Assembly: GCF_014596475.1 (NCBI RefSeq)
Contig: NZ_MECJ01000015.1
Span: 124,001-188,000 of the forward strand
Source of the DNA: Streptomyces sp. CBMA152
Lineage (GTDB): Bacteria; Actinomycetota; Actinomycetes; Streptomycetales; Streptomycetaceae
Direction of reading: 5' to 3'
Length of the DNA: 64,000 nucleotides
The translations under genes were made by a program, and so were the position numbers. Shown piece by piece: positions 39,083-47,901 of this stretch; the first letter of the stretch is position 1, and the number at the start of each line of letters is the position of its first letter. The notes under the pieces were generated by a model that worked only from the letters and a program-made list of their open reading frames with translations, was not told the DNA's origin and searched no databases.

Positions 39083-39894
39083 GCGGGAACGTGACTCTGC
39101 TGAGCGACACCCTCGCCAAGGCGAAGGCCGAGGACCGGGCCGCGCTCATCGCGTATCTGCCGGCCGGGTTCCCGACCGTCGACGGCGGCATCGAGGCGAT
39201 CAAGGCCGTCTTCGACGGCGGCGCGGACGTGGTCGAGGTCGGTCTGCCGCACAGCGACCCGGTCCTGGACGGGCCGGTCATCCAGACCGCCGACGACATC
39301 GCGCTCAAGGGCGGCGTGAAGATCGCCGACGTGCTGCGCACCGTCCGCGAGGCGTACGCGGCGACCGGCAAGCCGGTGCTGGTGATGACGTACTGGAACC
39401 CCATCGACCGGTACGGCGTGGAGCGCTTCACCGCCGAGCTCGCCGAGGCGGGCGGCGCCGGGTGCATCCTGCCCGACCTGCCGGTCCAGGAGTCCGCGCT
39501 GTGGCGCGAGCACGCCGACAAGCACGGCCTCGGCACGGTCTTCGTGGTCGCGCCGAGCAGCAAGGACGAACGGCTCGCGCAGATCACGGCCGTCGGCTCC
39601 GGCTTCGTGTACGCGGCGTCCCTGATGGGTGTCACGGGCACGCGCGCGTCGGTCGGCGCGCAGGCCGAGGACCTGGTGCGCCGGACCCGGGCGACCACCG
39701 AACTGCCGGTGTGCGTCGGGCTCGGCGTCTCCAACGCGGCCCAGGCCGCCGAGGTCGCCGCCTTCTCCGACGGCGTGATCGTCGGCTCGGCGTTCGTGCA
39801 GCGGCTGCTCGATGCTCCCGATCACGAGAGCGGTCTGGCCGCGGTGCGCGAACTCGCGGGTGAACTCGCCCGTGGAGTACGCCGTACGCCGTAG
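39079..39894 (+). CDS. trpA: Tryptophan synthase alpha subunit
   Basis: 271 aa from GTG 39079. Barrel enzyme cleaving indole-3-glycerol phosphate. The catalytic Glu is in [20 protein letters not shown] and the Asp in [22 protein letters not shown] forms the phosphate-binding end. Last gene of the trp cluster; a perfect 13-bp-arm terminator follows 86 bases on. Confidence 0.97.
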   Translation: MSGNVTLLSDTLAKAKAEDRAALIAYLPAGFPTVDGGIEAIKAVFDGGADVVEVGLPHSDPVLDGPVIQTADDIALKGGVKIADVLRTVREAYAATGKPVLVMTYWNPIDRYGVERFTAELAEAGGAGCILPDLPVQESALWREHADKHGLGTVFVVAPSSKDERLAQITAVGSGFVYAASLMGVTGTRASVGAQAEDLVRRTRATTELPVCVGLGVSNAAQAAEVAAFSDGVIVGSAFVQRLLDAPDHESGLAAVRELAGELARGVRRTP

Positions 39895-39980
39895 GGGGTA
39901 GGCCGTACGTCGTGACGTTCCGTAACCTCCACGGGGTCGTTGCGGTGCGGAGCGCGTTAGCTCGTACGGGTGGATCTGGG

Positions 39981-40010
39981 ACCGGGGAGGCACGTGGGTG
40001 CCTCCCCGGT
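39981..40010 (+). terminator. Perfect hairpin terminator after trpA
   Basis: Arms ACCGGGGAGGCAC (39981-39993) and GTGCCTCCCCGGT (39998-40010), four-base loop GTGG, then TCGTTG. It ends only 14 bases before the start codon of the next gene, so it may also attenuate or cap that gene's message. Confidence 0.85.
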
Positions 40011-40024
40011 TCGTTGCCCCGGGT

Positions 40025-41017
40025 GTGAGCGAGAAGAACGAAGGCAAACGAACGGCCCGCGAACGGCTGGCCCAGGAACGCGAGCGGCAGCGGGCGCACG
40101 ACCGGCGGCGGCGCACGATGATCGTCGGCGCGGCGGTGGTGTGCGTGCTGGGGCTGGCCGCGGTGATCGGCGTGATCGCGGCGAACACCAAGGGCGGCAG
40201 CAGTAAGAAGGCGGCGGGCCCCGTGATGGCGCCCTCCGGAGCCGGTGGCAAGGACAGCCTGGCGATCCCGGTGGGCGCGTCCGACGCGCCGTCCACCCTG
40301 ACGATCTGGGAGGACTTCCGCTGCCCGGCCTGCATGGCGTTCGAGACGAGCTTCCGGCCCACGATCCACGAGCTGGAGAACAGCGGCCAGATCCGCGTTC
40401 AGTACCACCTCGCCACCCTCATCGACCGCAACCTCGGCGGCAGCGGCTCGCTGCGCGCGGCGAACGCGGCGGGCTGCGCGCAGGACGCCGGGAAGTTCCC
40501 GGAGTACCACGACGTGCTCTACACGAACCAGCCGCAGGAGACGGACGACGCGTACGCGAAGAACGCCAAGCTGATCGAGCTGGCCGGGAAGGTCCCGGGC
40601 CTGGACACGGCGGGCTTCCGCGCGTGCGTGGAGGACGGCAGGCACAACAGCTGGGTGGCCAAGTCCAACGACGCGTTCCAGAACGGCGGCTTCAACGGCA
40701 CGCCGACGGTCCAGCTGAACGGGGAGTCGGTCTTCCCGCAGAAGGGCAGCGAGCAGATCACCCCGGCCAACCTGAAGAAGTGGGTCGCGGAGGCGAACAA
40801 GGGCAAGCAGCCGGGGAAGCCGACGCCGGGTGCGGTTTCTCCGTCGACGGGTTCGGCGTCGCCGGCGCCGGGTTCCGCCGACGAACGAGGCGGACCGGCG
40901 CCCACCCATCCCGGCGCGGCCGGGAAGCCGTCGGCGCCGACAGGTGGACAGACCGGCATGAAGGCGAAGAAGCACCCGTCGACGGCGGGCGCGGTGCCCG
41001 TCCCGGCGGCCTCGTAA
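40025..41017 (+). CDS. Membrane-anchored DsbA-like thioredoxin-fold protein
   Basis: 330 aa from GTG 40025 (MSEKNEGKRTARERLAQER). Charged N-terminus, one membrane segment (MIVGAAVVCVLGLAAVIGVIA), then a DsbA-like domain with active-site CPAC in IWEDFRCPACMAFE and the cis-Pro loop in GFNGTPTVQLNG. An additional Cys pair (AAGCAQDA and FRACVED) is typical of the group. The C-terminal 80 residues are Pro/Gly/Ser-rich and disordered. Likely oxidises or isomerises disulfides outside the membrane. Related to the protein at 8931. Precedes lgt by 82 bp. Confidence 0.9.
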   Translation: MSEKNEGKRTARERLAQERERQRAHDRRRRTMIVGAAVVCVLGLAAVIGVIAANTKGGSSKKAAGPVMAPSGAGGKDSLAIPVGASDAPSTLTIWEDFRCPACMAFETSFRPTIHELENSGQIRVQYHLATLIDRNLGGSGSLRAANAAGCAQDAGKFPEYHDVLYTNQPQETDDAYAKNAKLIELAGKVPGLDTAGFRACVEDGRHNSWVAKSNDAFQNGGFNGTPTVQLNGESVFPQKGSEQITPANLKKWVAEANKGKQPGKPTPGAVSPSTGSASPAPGSADERGGPAPTHPGAAGKPSAPTGGQTGMKAKKHPSTAGAVPVPAAS

Positions 41018-41083
41018 CCGCTCTCTCATGGCTCGTTACTCATAAGTTGCCGGGTGGGTGGTCCGAGCGCCCGCCCGGCAAGG

Positions 41084-41089
41084 TAGCGT
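41084..41089 (+). promoter_or_regulatory. Candidate -10 hexamer TAGCGT before lgt
   Basis: TAGCGT ends 10 bases before the lgt ATG, giving an extremely short or absent leader; no ribosome binding site is seen. Confidence 0.35.
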
Positions 41090-41099
41090 CGACCCTGCC

Positions 41100-42047
41100 A
41101 TGAACCTCGCTTTCATTCCCAGCCCGTCGACCGGCGTGATCCACCTCGGACCGATCCCGCTGCGCGGCTACGCGTTCTGCATCATCATCGGTGTCTTCGT
41201 CGCCGTCTGGTACGGCAACAAGCGCTGGATCGCCCGGGGCGGCAAAGCCGGCACCGTGGCCGACATCGCCGTCTGGGCGGTGCCCTTCGGCCTCGTCGGC
41301 GGCCGCCTCTACCACGTCATCACCGACTACCAGCTGTACTTCAGCGACGGTGAGGACTGGGTCGACGCCTTCAAGATCTGGCAGGGCGGCCTCGGCATCT
41401 GGGGCGCGATCGCCTTCGGCGCCGTGGGCGCGTGGATCGGCTGCCGCCGCCGGGGCATCCCGCTGCCGGCCTGGGCCGACGCGCTGGCCCCCGGCATCGC
41501 CTTCGCCCAGGCCATCGGCCGCTGGGGCAACTGGTTCAACCAGGAGCTGTACGGCAAGCCCACGGATGTGCCCTGGGCGCTGAAGATCAGCGAGGGTACG
41601 AACCGGGTGGCGGGCACGTACCACCCGACCTTCCTGTACGAGTCGCTGTGGTGCGTCGGCGTCGGCTTCCTCGTCATCTGGGCGGACCGCCGCTTCAAGC
41701 TGGGGCACGGTCGGGCGTTCGCGCTGTACGTCGCGGCGTACTGCGTGGGCCGGGGCTGGATCGAGTACATGCGCGTCGACGAGGCGCACCATGTGCTGGG
41801 GCTGCGCCTCAACGACTGGACGGCGATCACGGTCTTCGTCCTCGCGGTCACGTACATCGTGATCTCGTCGCGGGTCCGGCCGGGCCGGGAGACGGTTGTG
41901 GAGCCGGATGCGTCGGAGCCCGTGGAGTCTGCGGAGTCCGCTGACGCGGAGGCGAAGCCGGAGTCCGGGGATGCGCCTGCTGACGCGCCTGCGGCGGAGG
42001 CCGAGGCCGAGGAGCCGTCCGAGAACGGGACGCCGAGCAAGAGCTGA
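41100..42047 (+). CDS. lgt: Prolipoprotein diacylglyceryl transferase
   Basis: 315 aa from ATG 41100. Multi-pass membrane enzyme that adds diacylglycerol to the lipobox Cys, the step before LspA (encoded at 1588). About seven hydrophobic segments; the signature GRWGNWFNQELYG and the KIWQGGLGIWGA loop are present, and RGWIEYMRVDE closes the core. The last ~50 residues are an acidic Ala/Glu/Pro-rich tail, common in actinobacterial Lgt. A large repeat composite follows. Confidence 0.96.
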   Translation: MNLAFIPSPSTGVIHLGPIPLRGYAFCIIIGVFVAVWYGNKRWIARGGKAGTVADIAVWAVPFGLVGGRLYHVITDYQLYFSDGEDWVDAFKIWQGGLGIWGAIAFGAVGAWIGCRRRGIPLPAWADALAPGIAFAQAIGRWGNWFNQELYGKPTDVPWALKISEGTNRVAGTYHPTFLYESLWCVGVGFLVIWADRRFKLGHGRAFALYVAAYCVGRGWIEYMRVDEAHHVLGLRLNDWTAITVFVLAVTYIVISSRVRPGRETVVEPDASEPVESAESADAEAKPESGDAPADAPAAEAEAEEPSENGTPSKS

Positions 42048-42426
42048 GACGGTCCGGGGCCGGGGGTTTGATCCCCCACCCCACCCCACCCCTTTCCGAA
42101 ACCCTGCCGGGGGCTGTCCGGTCGGCTGACCGCCGGTGGGGGCTTGTCGCGCAGTTCCCCGCGCCCCTTGATGGGCCCTTCGGGCCCTTCTTAGGGGCGC
42201 GGGGCTGTGACATTTGCGGCTCCGCCGCGTGGGCGCGAGCAACATCCGGGCCCCGTTAGGGGCGCGGGGAACTGCGCGAGCAACCCAGCACGATCCGCAG
42301 ACGAACGCACCCAAGCGGGGTGCAGGGGGCGCAGCCCCCGCTCTGGGGGACGGGGGCCTGCCCCCGGGAAACTTCCTTCACCCCCACCCACCCCCGGAGG
42401 GTCTCGGGAAGGGGTGGGGTGGGGGA
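42048..42426. repeat. Large composite of dispersed repeats after lgt
   Basis: 379 bp with no gene. In order: tail CCCCACCCCTTTCCGAAACC, GGTGGGGGCTTGTCGCGCAG, left type A arm, GGGCCC-TTC-GGGCCC, a type B repeat (42190-42243), a right type A arm with ACCCAGCACGATCCGCAG, GGGGGCGCAGCCCCC and GGGGGCCTGCCCCC small hairpins, then the inverted tail TCTCGGGAAGGGGTGGGGTG. It appears that a type B element interrupted a type A element. Lies between convergent lgt and the CitE-type gene. Confidence 0.88.
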
Positions 42427-43236
42427 TCAGACCCGGCGGTGGGACAGCGATACCGTGCGGCGGGCCGCTTCGACCACCGCCGCGTCCACGAAGCGCCCGT
42501 CCGGCAACGCCAACGCACCCGTCTCCGTCCGCGACGCCGTCAGGACTTCCTGCGCCGCCGCCACCTCCGACGGCGGTGGGAGATAAGCGCGTTCGATCAC
42601 CGGCAGCTGCGCCGGATGGATCGCCGCGCGACCCAGGAAGCCCAGGGAACGGCCGTGGGCGCACGACGCCGCCAGACCCGCCAGGTCGCTGATGTGGCGG
42701 AAGACCGACTGGGCCGGGGGTGCGAGACCCGCCGCCCGCGCCGCCACCACCACCCGGCTGCGCGACCAGTCGAGCCCGGCCTCACCCCGTACACCCAGAT
42801 CCGCGCACAGATCCGCCTCGCCAAGCGCGATGCCCCCCACCGAGGGGTGCGAGCAGGCGATCGGGTACGCGTGCTCCACCCCCAGCGCGTTCTCCAGCAA
42901 CGGATACAGCGGCACCCCCGGCGCCAGGTCGGCCATGCGCTGCACCTGGTGCGGGTGGGTGATCTTGGGGAGGCGGAAGCCGGAGACGCCGGGGAGGTCC
43001 GCCAGGGTCAGGACGTCCTCCTCGGCCGCCACCCGTACATGGACCGGGACAGCGGGACGGTCGGTCAGCAGCTCCGCCGTCGCCGACCGCGCGTACTCCT
43101 TCCGGCCCGCCCCCACCGCGTCCTCCAAGTCGACGATCACCACATCCGCCCCGGCCGACAGCGCCTTCTCGACCACCTGCGGCCGGTCGCCGGGAACGTA
43201 CAGCCAGGTGAGAGGGATCGTCGCCGCAGACGTCAC
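42427..43236 (-). CDS. HpcH/HpaI aldolase family, CitE-like CoA ester lyase
   Basis: 269 aa from GTG 43236 in a GTGA overlap with the CaiB-type gene. Starts LTWLYVPGDRPQVVEKALSAG, with VIVDLEDAVG, the metal-binding Glu in PLLENALGVEHAY and Asp in ADLCADLGV, as in CitE-like acyl-CoA lyases (citramalyl- or malyl-CoA type). It would cleave a hydroxyacyl-CoA to acetyl-CoA or glyoxylate and a ketone, matching the upstream CoA transferase. Substrate not determined. Last gene of a seven-gene operon. Confidence 0.88.
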   Translation of the reverse strand: MTSAATIPLTWLYVPGDRPQVVEKALSAGADVVIVDLEDAVGAGRKEYARSATAELLTDRPAVPVHVRVAAEEDVLTLADLPGVSGFRLPKITHPHQVQRMADLAPGVPLYPLLENALGVEHAYPIACSHPSVGGIALGEADLCADLGVRGEAGLDWSRSRVVVAARAAGLAPPAQSVFRHISDLAGLAASCAHGRSLGFLGRAAIHPAQLPVIERAYLPPPSEVAAAQEVLTASRTETGALALPDGRFVDAAVVEAARRTVSLSHRRV

Positions 43237-44420
43237 AGCGCGCCCGCCGTGCGCAGGGCCGTGATCTCCGGGCCCGACAGGCCCAGTTCGGTCAGGACCG
43301 CCTCCGTGTCCGCGCCGTGCGGGCGGCCCGCCCAGCGGATCGACCCGGGCGTCTCGGAGAGGCGGAACAGTACGTTCTGCATCCGCAGCGGACCCAGCTC
43401 CGGGTCGTCGACGGTGGTGAGCGTGTCCAGCGCGCGGTACTGGGGATCCGCCATGACATCGCGGATGTCGTAGACCGGCGCGATCGCCGCCTCCGCCTTC
43501 TCGAACGCTGCCATCGCCTCCTCACGGGTGCGGCGCGCGATCCAGCCGCCGACCGCGTCGTCCAGGACATCCGCGTGCTCGGCCCGCCCGGCGCCGGTGG
43601 TGAACCAGGGCTCCACGATCAGCTCCGCGCGCCCCACCAGACGTATCACCCGCTCGGCGACCGACTGCGCGGAGGTCGACACGGCGACCCAACTGCCGTC
43701 CGCCGTACGGTAGGTGTTGCGCGGGGCGTTGTTGCGGGAGCGGTTGCCGGTGCGCGGCTGGACGTAACCGAGCTGGTCGTACCAGAGCGGCTGCGGGCCG
43801 AGCACCGTCAGGATCGGCTCGATGATCGCCATGTCGATGACCTGCCCGCGCCCGGTCGCGGCGCGCGCGGTGAGCGCGGTCAGTACGGCGTACGCGGTGG
43901 CCAGCGCGGCGATCGAGTCGGCGAGGCCGAACGGGGGCAGCGTCGGCGGCCCGTCCGGCTCGCCGGTGACGGCGGCGAAACCGCTCATCGCCTCGGCGAG
44001 GGTGCCGAAGCCGGGCCGGTGCGCGTACGGGCCCGACTGGCCGAAGCCGGTGACCCGGGTGAGGATCAACTCGCTGTTGGTGGCGGAGAGTTCGGGCCAG
44101 CCCAGTCCCCATTTCTCCAGCGTTCCCGGACGGAAGTTCTCGATGACGACATCGGCGGACGCGGCGAGCCGGAGCAGGGTGTCGCGGCCGCCGGGCGCCG
44201 AGAGGTCGAGGGTGATGGCCCGTTTGTTGCGGCCGAGCAGCTTCCACCACAGGCCCACGCCGTCCTTGGCCGGGCCGTGGCCGCGCGAGGGGTCGGGGCG
44301 GCGGGGGTGCTCGACCTTGATGACCTCGGCGCCGAAGTCGCCGAGCATCGTCGCCGCGAGCGGTCCGGCGAAGAGCGTGGCCAGGTCGAGAACCCGCAGG
44401 TCCCGCAAGGGGGTGGTCAT
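43233..44420 (-). CDS. CaiB/BaiF-family CoA transferase
   Basis: 395 aa from ATG 44420, overlapping the ribokinase stop (ATGA). Class III CoA transferase: LRVLDLATLFAGPLAATMLGDFGAEVIKVE at the start (in parts), ENFRPGTLEKWGLG, and the catalytic Asp in GQVIDMAIIEP. Moves CoA between organic acids. With the CitE-like lyase it forms a plausible two-step acid activation and cleavage module; the acid is unknown. Confidence 0.9.
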   Translation of the reverse strand: MTTPLRDLRVLDLATLFAGPLAATMLGDFGAEVIKVEHPRRPDPSRGHGPAKDGVGLWWKLLGRNKRAITLDLSAPGGRDTLLRLAASADVVIENFRPGTLEKWGLGWPELSATNSELILTRVTGFGQSGPYAHRPGFGTLAEAMSGFAAVTGEPDGPPTLPPFGLADSIAALATAYAVLTALTARAATGRGQVIDMAIIEPILTVLGPQPLWYDQLGYVQPRTGNRSRNNAPRNTYRTADGSWVAVSTSAQSVAERVIRLVGRAELIVEPWFTTGAGRAEHADVLDDAVGGWIARRTREEAMAAFEKAEAAIAPVYDIRDVMADPQYRALDTLTTVDDPELGPLRMQNVLFRLSETPGSIRWAGRPHGADTEAVLTELGLSGPEITALRTAGAL

Positions 44421-45322
44421 TCCTGCCGCTCCCCGCCCGCCGCCTTGTCGATCTCCGCGCGGTACGGCATGGAGGGCACGGCGCCGACGCGCTGGACCGA
44501 GAGCGCGGCGGCGGCCGACGCCCAGGCCAGCGCGTCCGGCATCGCGCGGCCCTCGCCGAGCGCGACCGCGAGCGCGCCCACGAAGGTGTCGCCCGCGCCC
44601 GTCGAGTCCACCGGGGTGACCTCGGGGGCCGCCACGGCGACGGGGTCCTGGCCCCGGGCCGCGTACAGACTGCCCCGCGCGCCCAGCGTGACCACGGCCT
44701 CGGGCACCAGGTCGAGCAGCGCGCGGACGGCTGCCTTGGGGTCGTCGGCGTGGGTGAGGGAGGTGGCCTCGTGCTCGTTGGCCACCAACAGGTCGGTGGC
44801 GGCGAGGAGTTCGGTCGGCAGGGGCTGGACGGGGGAGGGGGTCAGGACCGTACGTACTCCATGGCGGCGGGCCGCCTTCGCACCCTCCACGACCGTGTCC
44901 ATCGGCAGCTCCAGCTGGAGCAGCAGCAGTTCGGCCGAGGCGATCTCGGCCTCGTCGCCGGGGCCGAGATGGCTGACGGATCCGTTGGCGCCGGGGATGA
45001 CGACGATCGCGTTGGTGCCGTTCGCGTCCACCACGATATGAGCCGTGCCGGACGGGCCCTCGGTGGTGCGCAGCAGGTCGGTGTCGACCCCGGCGCCGTC
45101 GAGCGCGGCCCGCAGCCGGGGGCCGAAGTCGTCCGTGCCGACCGCGCCGATCATCGCGACGTCACCGCCCGCGCGGGCCGCGGCGACGGCCTGGTTCGCG
45201 CCCTTGCCGCCCGGGATCGTACGGAAGTCGTGACCGGTGACGGTCTCGCCGCGGCGCGGGGCGGCCGCCACATAGGCGACCAGGTCCATGTTGGTGCTGC
45301 CGAGCACCGCGATTCGGGTCAT
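44417..45322 (-). CDS. rbsK: Ribokinase (PfkB family)
   Basis: 301 aa from ATG 45322, overlapping the upstream ADP-ribosylglycohydrolase gene (ATGA). Carbohydrate kinase with GSTNMDLVAYV, the substrate motif GGKGANQAVAAARAG, and the ATP/anion-hole motif DSTGAGDTFVGALAVAL. It phosphorylates ribose to ribose 5-phosphate. Beside four ADP-ribosylglycohydrolase-type genes it may salvage ribose released from ADP-ribose; inference from context. Confidence 0.92.
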   Translation of the reverse strand: MTRIAVLGSTNMDLVAYVAAAPRRGETVTGHDFRTIPGGKGANQAVAAARAGGDVAMIGAVGTDDFGPRLRAALDGAGVDTDLLRTTEGPSGTAHIVVDANGTNAIVVIPGANGSVSHLGPGDEAEIASAELLLLQLELPMDTVVEGAKAARRHGVRTVLTPSPVQPLPTELLAATDLLVANEHEATSLTHADDPKAAVRALLDLVPEAVVTLGARGSLYAARGQDPVAVAAPEVTPVDSTGAGDTFVGALAVALGEGRAMPDALAWASAAAALSVQRVGAVPSMPYRAEIDKAAGGERQE

Positions 45323-46680
45323 GCTCTGCGTACCTCCCGTTGGGTGAGTTCTGCGAGGGTGTCGAAGCCGACGCCGTCGAAACCGGCGACGGTGGTGGCG
45401 AGGCGGTTCTTGAGCGGCGCGGTCCAGCGTGCGGGCAGCGCGTCGGGGTGTCCGGCGAGGAGTCCGGCGATCGAGCCGGCGGTGGCCCCGTTGGAGTCGG
45501 TGTCCCAGCCGCCGGAGACCGCGAGGCAGATGGAACCGGTGAAGTCGCCGTCGGCGTGGGTGAGAGCGGCGGCGAGGAGTGCGGCGTTGGGGACGGCGTG
45601 CACCCAGTGGTACGCGCCGAGGGCGGTGTGCAGCTGGTCGACGACAAGGTTGAAGTCGGCCTCGTCGTGGGCCAGTTGGATCCCGAGGCGGACGGCTTCG
45701 GCGAGCCGTGAGCGCGGCGGCACCATCGAGAGCCCGGCCCGCAGGCAGGCGTGGACGTCCTTGACGTGGGCCGCCTCGGCGATGGCGGCGGCCGCGAACA
45801 TCGCGCCGTACACGCCGTTGGCGGTGTGGGTGAGGACGGCGTCGCGGTGGGCCTGCTCGGCGGCGGCCACGGGGTCGCCGGGGTGGGTCCAGCCGTGGAT
45901 GTCGGCGCGGATGGTGGCGCCGATCCACTCGCGGAACGGGTTGCGGTGGGTGGCCGTGCGCGGCGGTTCGATCCCGTCGAGCAGATTGCGGTACGCGACC
46001 CGCTCGGCGGTGAACGTACGCCCCGCCGGGAGCTCGTCCAGCCAGAGCCGGGCGACGTCCGTGGTGGTGAAGGCGGGGCCGTGGCGCTGGAGGAGGAGCA
46101 GGCCGATGAGCGGGTAGTTGAGGTCGTCGTCCTCGGGCATGCCGTCGATGTTCTCGGCGAGGGAGGTGGGTGCGGAGCGGCGGTTCCAGGGGTACGCGGC
46201 GGCGAGCTCCTCGGGCAGGCCGCGTGCGGTGAACCAGCTGGTCAGGGGCCAGTTGCCGGTGGCCCGCGCGAGCTGCCGAATGCCGTCGAGGGGCAGCTTC
46301 TCGACGGGCTTGCCGAGCAGGCATCCGACGGCTCGGCCGAGCCAGGCGGCGTGGAGAGCGTGGATTTCCCCCACCCCGCCGCTTTCGGGGCTGCGCCGCG
46401 GGCTCCCGAGCGATCTGATCGTCGGCAGGTCTGTCGGCTCACGCGTCGCCAACGGGGAAGGAATCTCCGCCAGTTCGTCCAGCAGGCGGATCGCCAAGGC
46501 GCGCAGGGGCGGGGGTGCCGGAGGCGTGGACGCGCCCCCGGGGAACGGGGTCGTGGTGCCGCCTGCCGCCTTCCAGCGGCTCGCGATCCCGGTCGCGTCC
46601 CGGCCGTCCTCCGTCGCCTGGCGGAGTTCGTGGGCGATCAGGTCCTCCGGTTGGACCCAGGTCACGCGCAAGGGGGTCAT
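45319..46680 (-). CDS. ADP-ribosylglycohydrolase-family protein (divergent)
   Basis: 453 aa from ATG 46680, overlapping the upstream gene by four bases. The first ~120 residues are a family-atypical N-terminal extension (MTPLRVTWVQPEDLIAHELR, then Pro-rich). The ARH domain follows: HAAWLGRAVGCLLGKPVEKLP, an acidic EDDDLNYPLIG in place of the usual TDDT motif, and an intact C-terminal ligand motif GGWDTDSNGATAGSIAGLL. Removes ADP-ribose from proteins or small molecules if active. Fourth ARH gene of the operon. Confidence 0.88.
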   Translation of the reverse strand: MTPLRVTWVQPEDLIAHELRQATEDGRDATGIASRWKAAGGTTTPFPGGASTPPAPPPLRALAIRLLDELAEIPSPLATREPTDLPTIRSLGSPRRSPESGGVGEIHALHAAWLGRAVGCLLGKPVEKLPLDGIRQLARATGNWPLTSWFTARGLPEELAAAYPWNRRSAPTSLAENIDGMPEDDDLNYPLIGLLLLQRHGPAFTTTDVARLWLDELPAGRTFTAERVAYRNLLDGIEPPRTATHRNPFREWIGATIRADIHGWTHPGDPVAAAEQAHRDAVLTHTANGVYGAMFAAAAIAEAAHVKDVHACLRAGLSMVPPRSRLAEAVRLGIQLAHDEADFNLVVDQLHTALGAYHWVHAVPNAALLAAALTHADGDFTGSICLAVSGGWDTDSNGATAGSIAGLLAGHPDALPARWTAPLKNRLATTVAGFDGVGFDTLAELTQREVRRA

Positions 46681-47840
46681 CGGGTCAGGGCCTCGAAGGC
46701 CGTGACGTGGGCCTCGTGGCGGGTGCGGTCCTTGGCGTGGATCTCGCGGGTCACCGTCGCCAGTGTCGCCGCCGGGGCGTGCAGGTCCAGGCGGCTGGCC
46801 TCGGCGATCTGTTTGGACCAGGTGGCGGGGACGGCCGCCTCGCCGTGCAGTGCGCCGGACACCGCCCCTGCCATCGTGGCGATCGAGTCGCAGTCGCGGC
46901 CGTAGTTCACCGCACCCAGGACCGTCGTACGGAAGTCGCCGTCGCCGACCAGCAGCATGCCGAGCGCGATCGGCAGTTCCTCGATCGCGTGCAGGCGGGA
47001 CGGGCGGCGGGCTCCCAGGGACGGGGCGCGGTAGTCGGGGCCGACCGTGTCGAAGGGGGCGATCGCCGCCCGCAGGGGGGCCAGCGCCGACTCGAAGTCC
47101 GTGTGGCGCGCGGCGACTTCGGCCACCGCCTCGATCGCCGCGCGCGTGCCGTCCTTCGCCAGCGACAGGCACGTCTCGACGACCGAGTCCGCCGTGGCGC
47201 CCGGCACGCACGCCGCCGCCACCGCCGCGGCGAACACGCCCGCCGCCTCGCGCCCGTACGAGGACTGGTGCGGGGCCGCGACCTCCAGGGCCTCCGTGTA
47301 CGCCGCCGCCGGGTTCGCCGCGTTGACCAGGCCGACCGGTGCCATGTACATCGCCGCGCCGCAGTTGACGATGTTGCCGCCGCCCGCCTCGCGCGGGTCG
47401 ACATGCCCGTAATGCAGCCGCGCCACCAGCCACTTCTCCGCGAGGAAGATCCGGTGCAGCGGGATCGTCTCGGCCTCCAGCTCCGGGATCCAGACCGGGC
47501 GGGAGAGAAGGTCGGGGACGAGGTGGTCGGCGACCGCGTACGCGTCGAGGTGGTCGCGGACCTTCTCGTACACCCGGATCAGCGCATGCGTCATCAAGGT
47601 GTCGTCGGTGACGTGGCCGTCGCCCTTGTGGTACGGGGCGATCGGGCGCGCCGTGCGCCAGTCGTCGCCGTGCCAGGGGCCGACGATCCCGTGGACGCGG
47701 CCGCCGTGCCGCTCCACGATCTGCTCGGGGGAGTAGCCCTCGACCGGGCCGCCGAGGGCGTCGCCGACGGCCGCGCCGACCAGCGCGCCGGTGATGCGGT
47801 CCTCAAGAGTGGGCGTCGTGTACGACGTCGTGAGCGTCAT
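46677..47840 (-). CDS. ADP-ribosylglycohydrolase-family protein
   Basis: 387 aa from ATG 47840; GTG 47855 in frame would add five residues. ARH/DraG fold with ITGALVGAAVGDALGGPVEG, GHVTDDTLMTHAL (metal ligands) and NYGRDCDSIATMAGAVSGAL (second ligand pair), so the dinuclear site looks complete. Hydrolyses ADP-ribosyl bonds with Mg2+ or Mn2+ in the family. Starts 61 bases after the stop of the preceding ARH gene; third in the operon. Confidence 0.92.
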   Translation of the reverse strand: MTLTTSYTTPTLEDRITGALVGAAVGDALGGPVEGYSPEQIVERHGGRVHGIVGPWHGDDWRTARPIAPYHKGDGHVTDDTLMTHALIRVYEKVRDHLDAYAVADHLVPDLLSRPVWIPELEAETIPLHRIFLAEKWLVARLHYGHVDPREAGGGNIVNCGAAMYMAPVGLVNAANPAAAYTEALEVAAPHQSSYGREAAGVFAAAVAAACVPGATADSVVETCLSLAKDGTRAAIEAVAEVAARHTDFESALAPLRAAIAPFDTVGPDYRAPSLGARRPSRLHAIEELPIALGMLLVGDGDFRTTVLGAVNYGRDCDSIATMAGAVSGALHGEAAVPATWSKQIAEASRLDLHAPAATLATVTREIHAKDRTRHEAHVTAFEALTR

Positions 47841-47901
47841 GCCGGAATTGTCCACCCCGGGCGATCAGTTCGGGGTGGTTCGCGGCATTGTGGCGCAAAG
47901 G

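Noticed and set aside
42048..42426. Insertion sequence remnant after lgt
   Set aside because: No transposase fragment or target duplication; the sequence is fully explained by the dispersed repeat modules.
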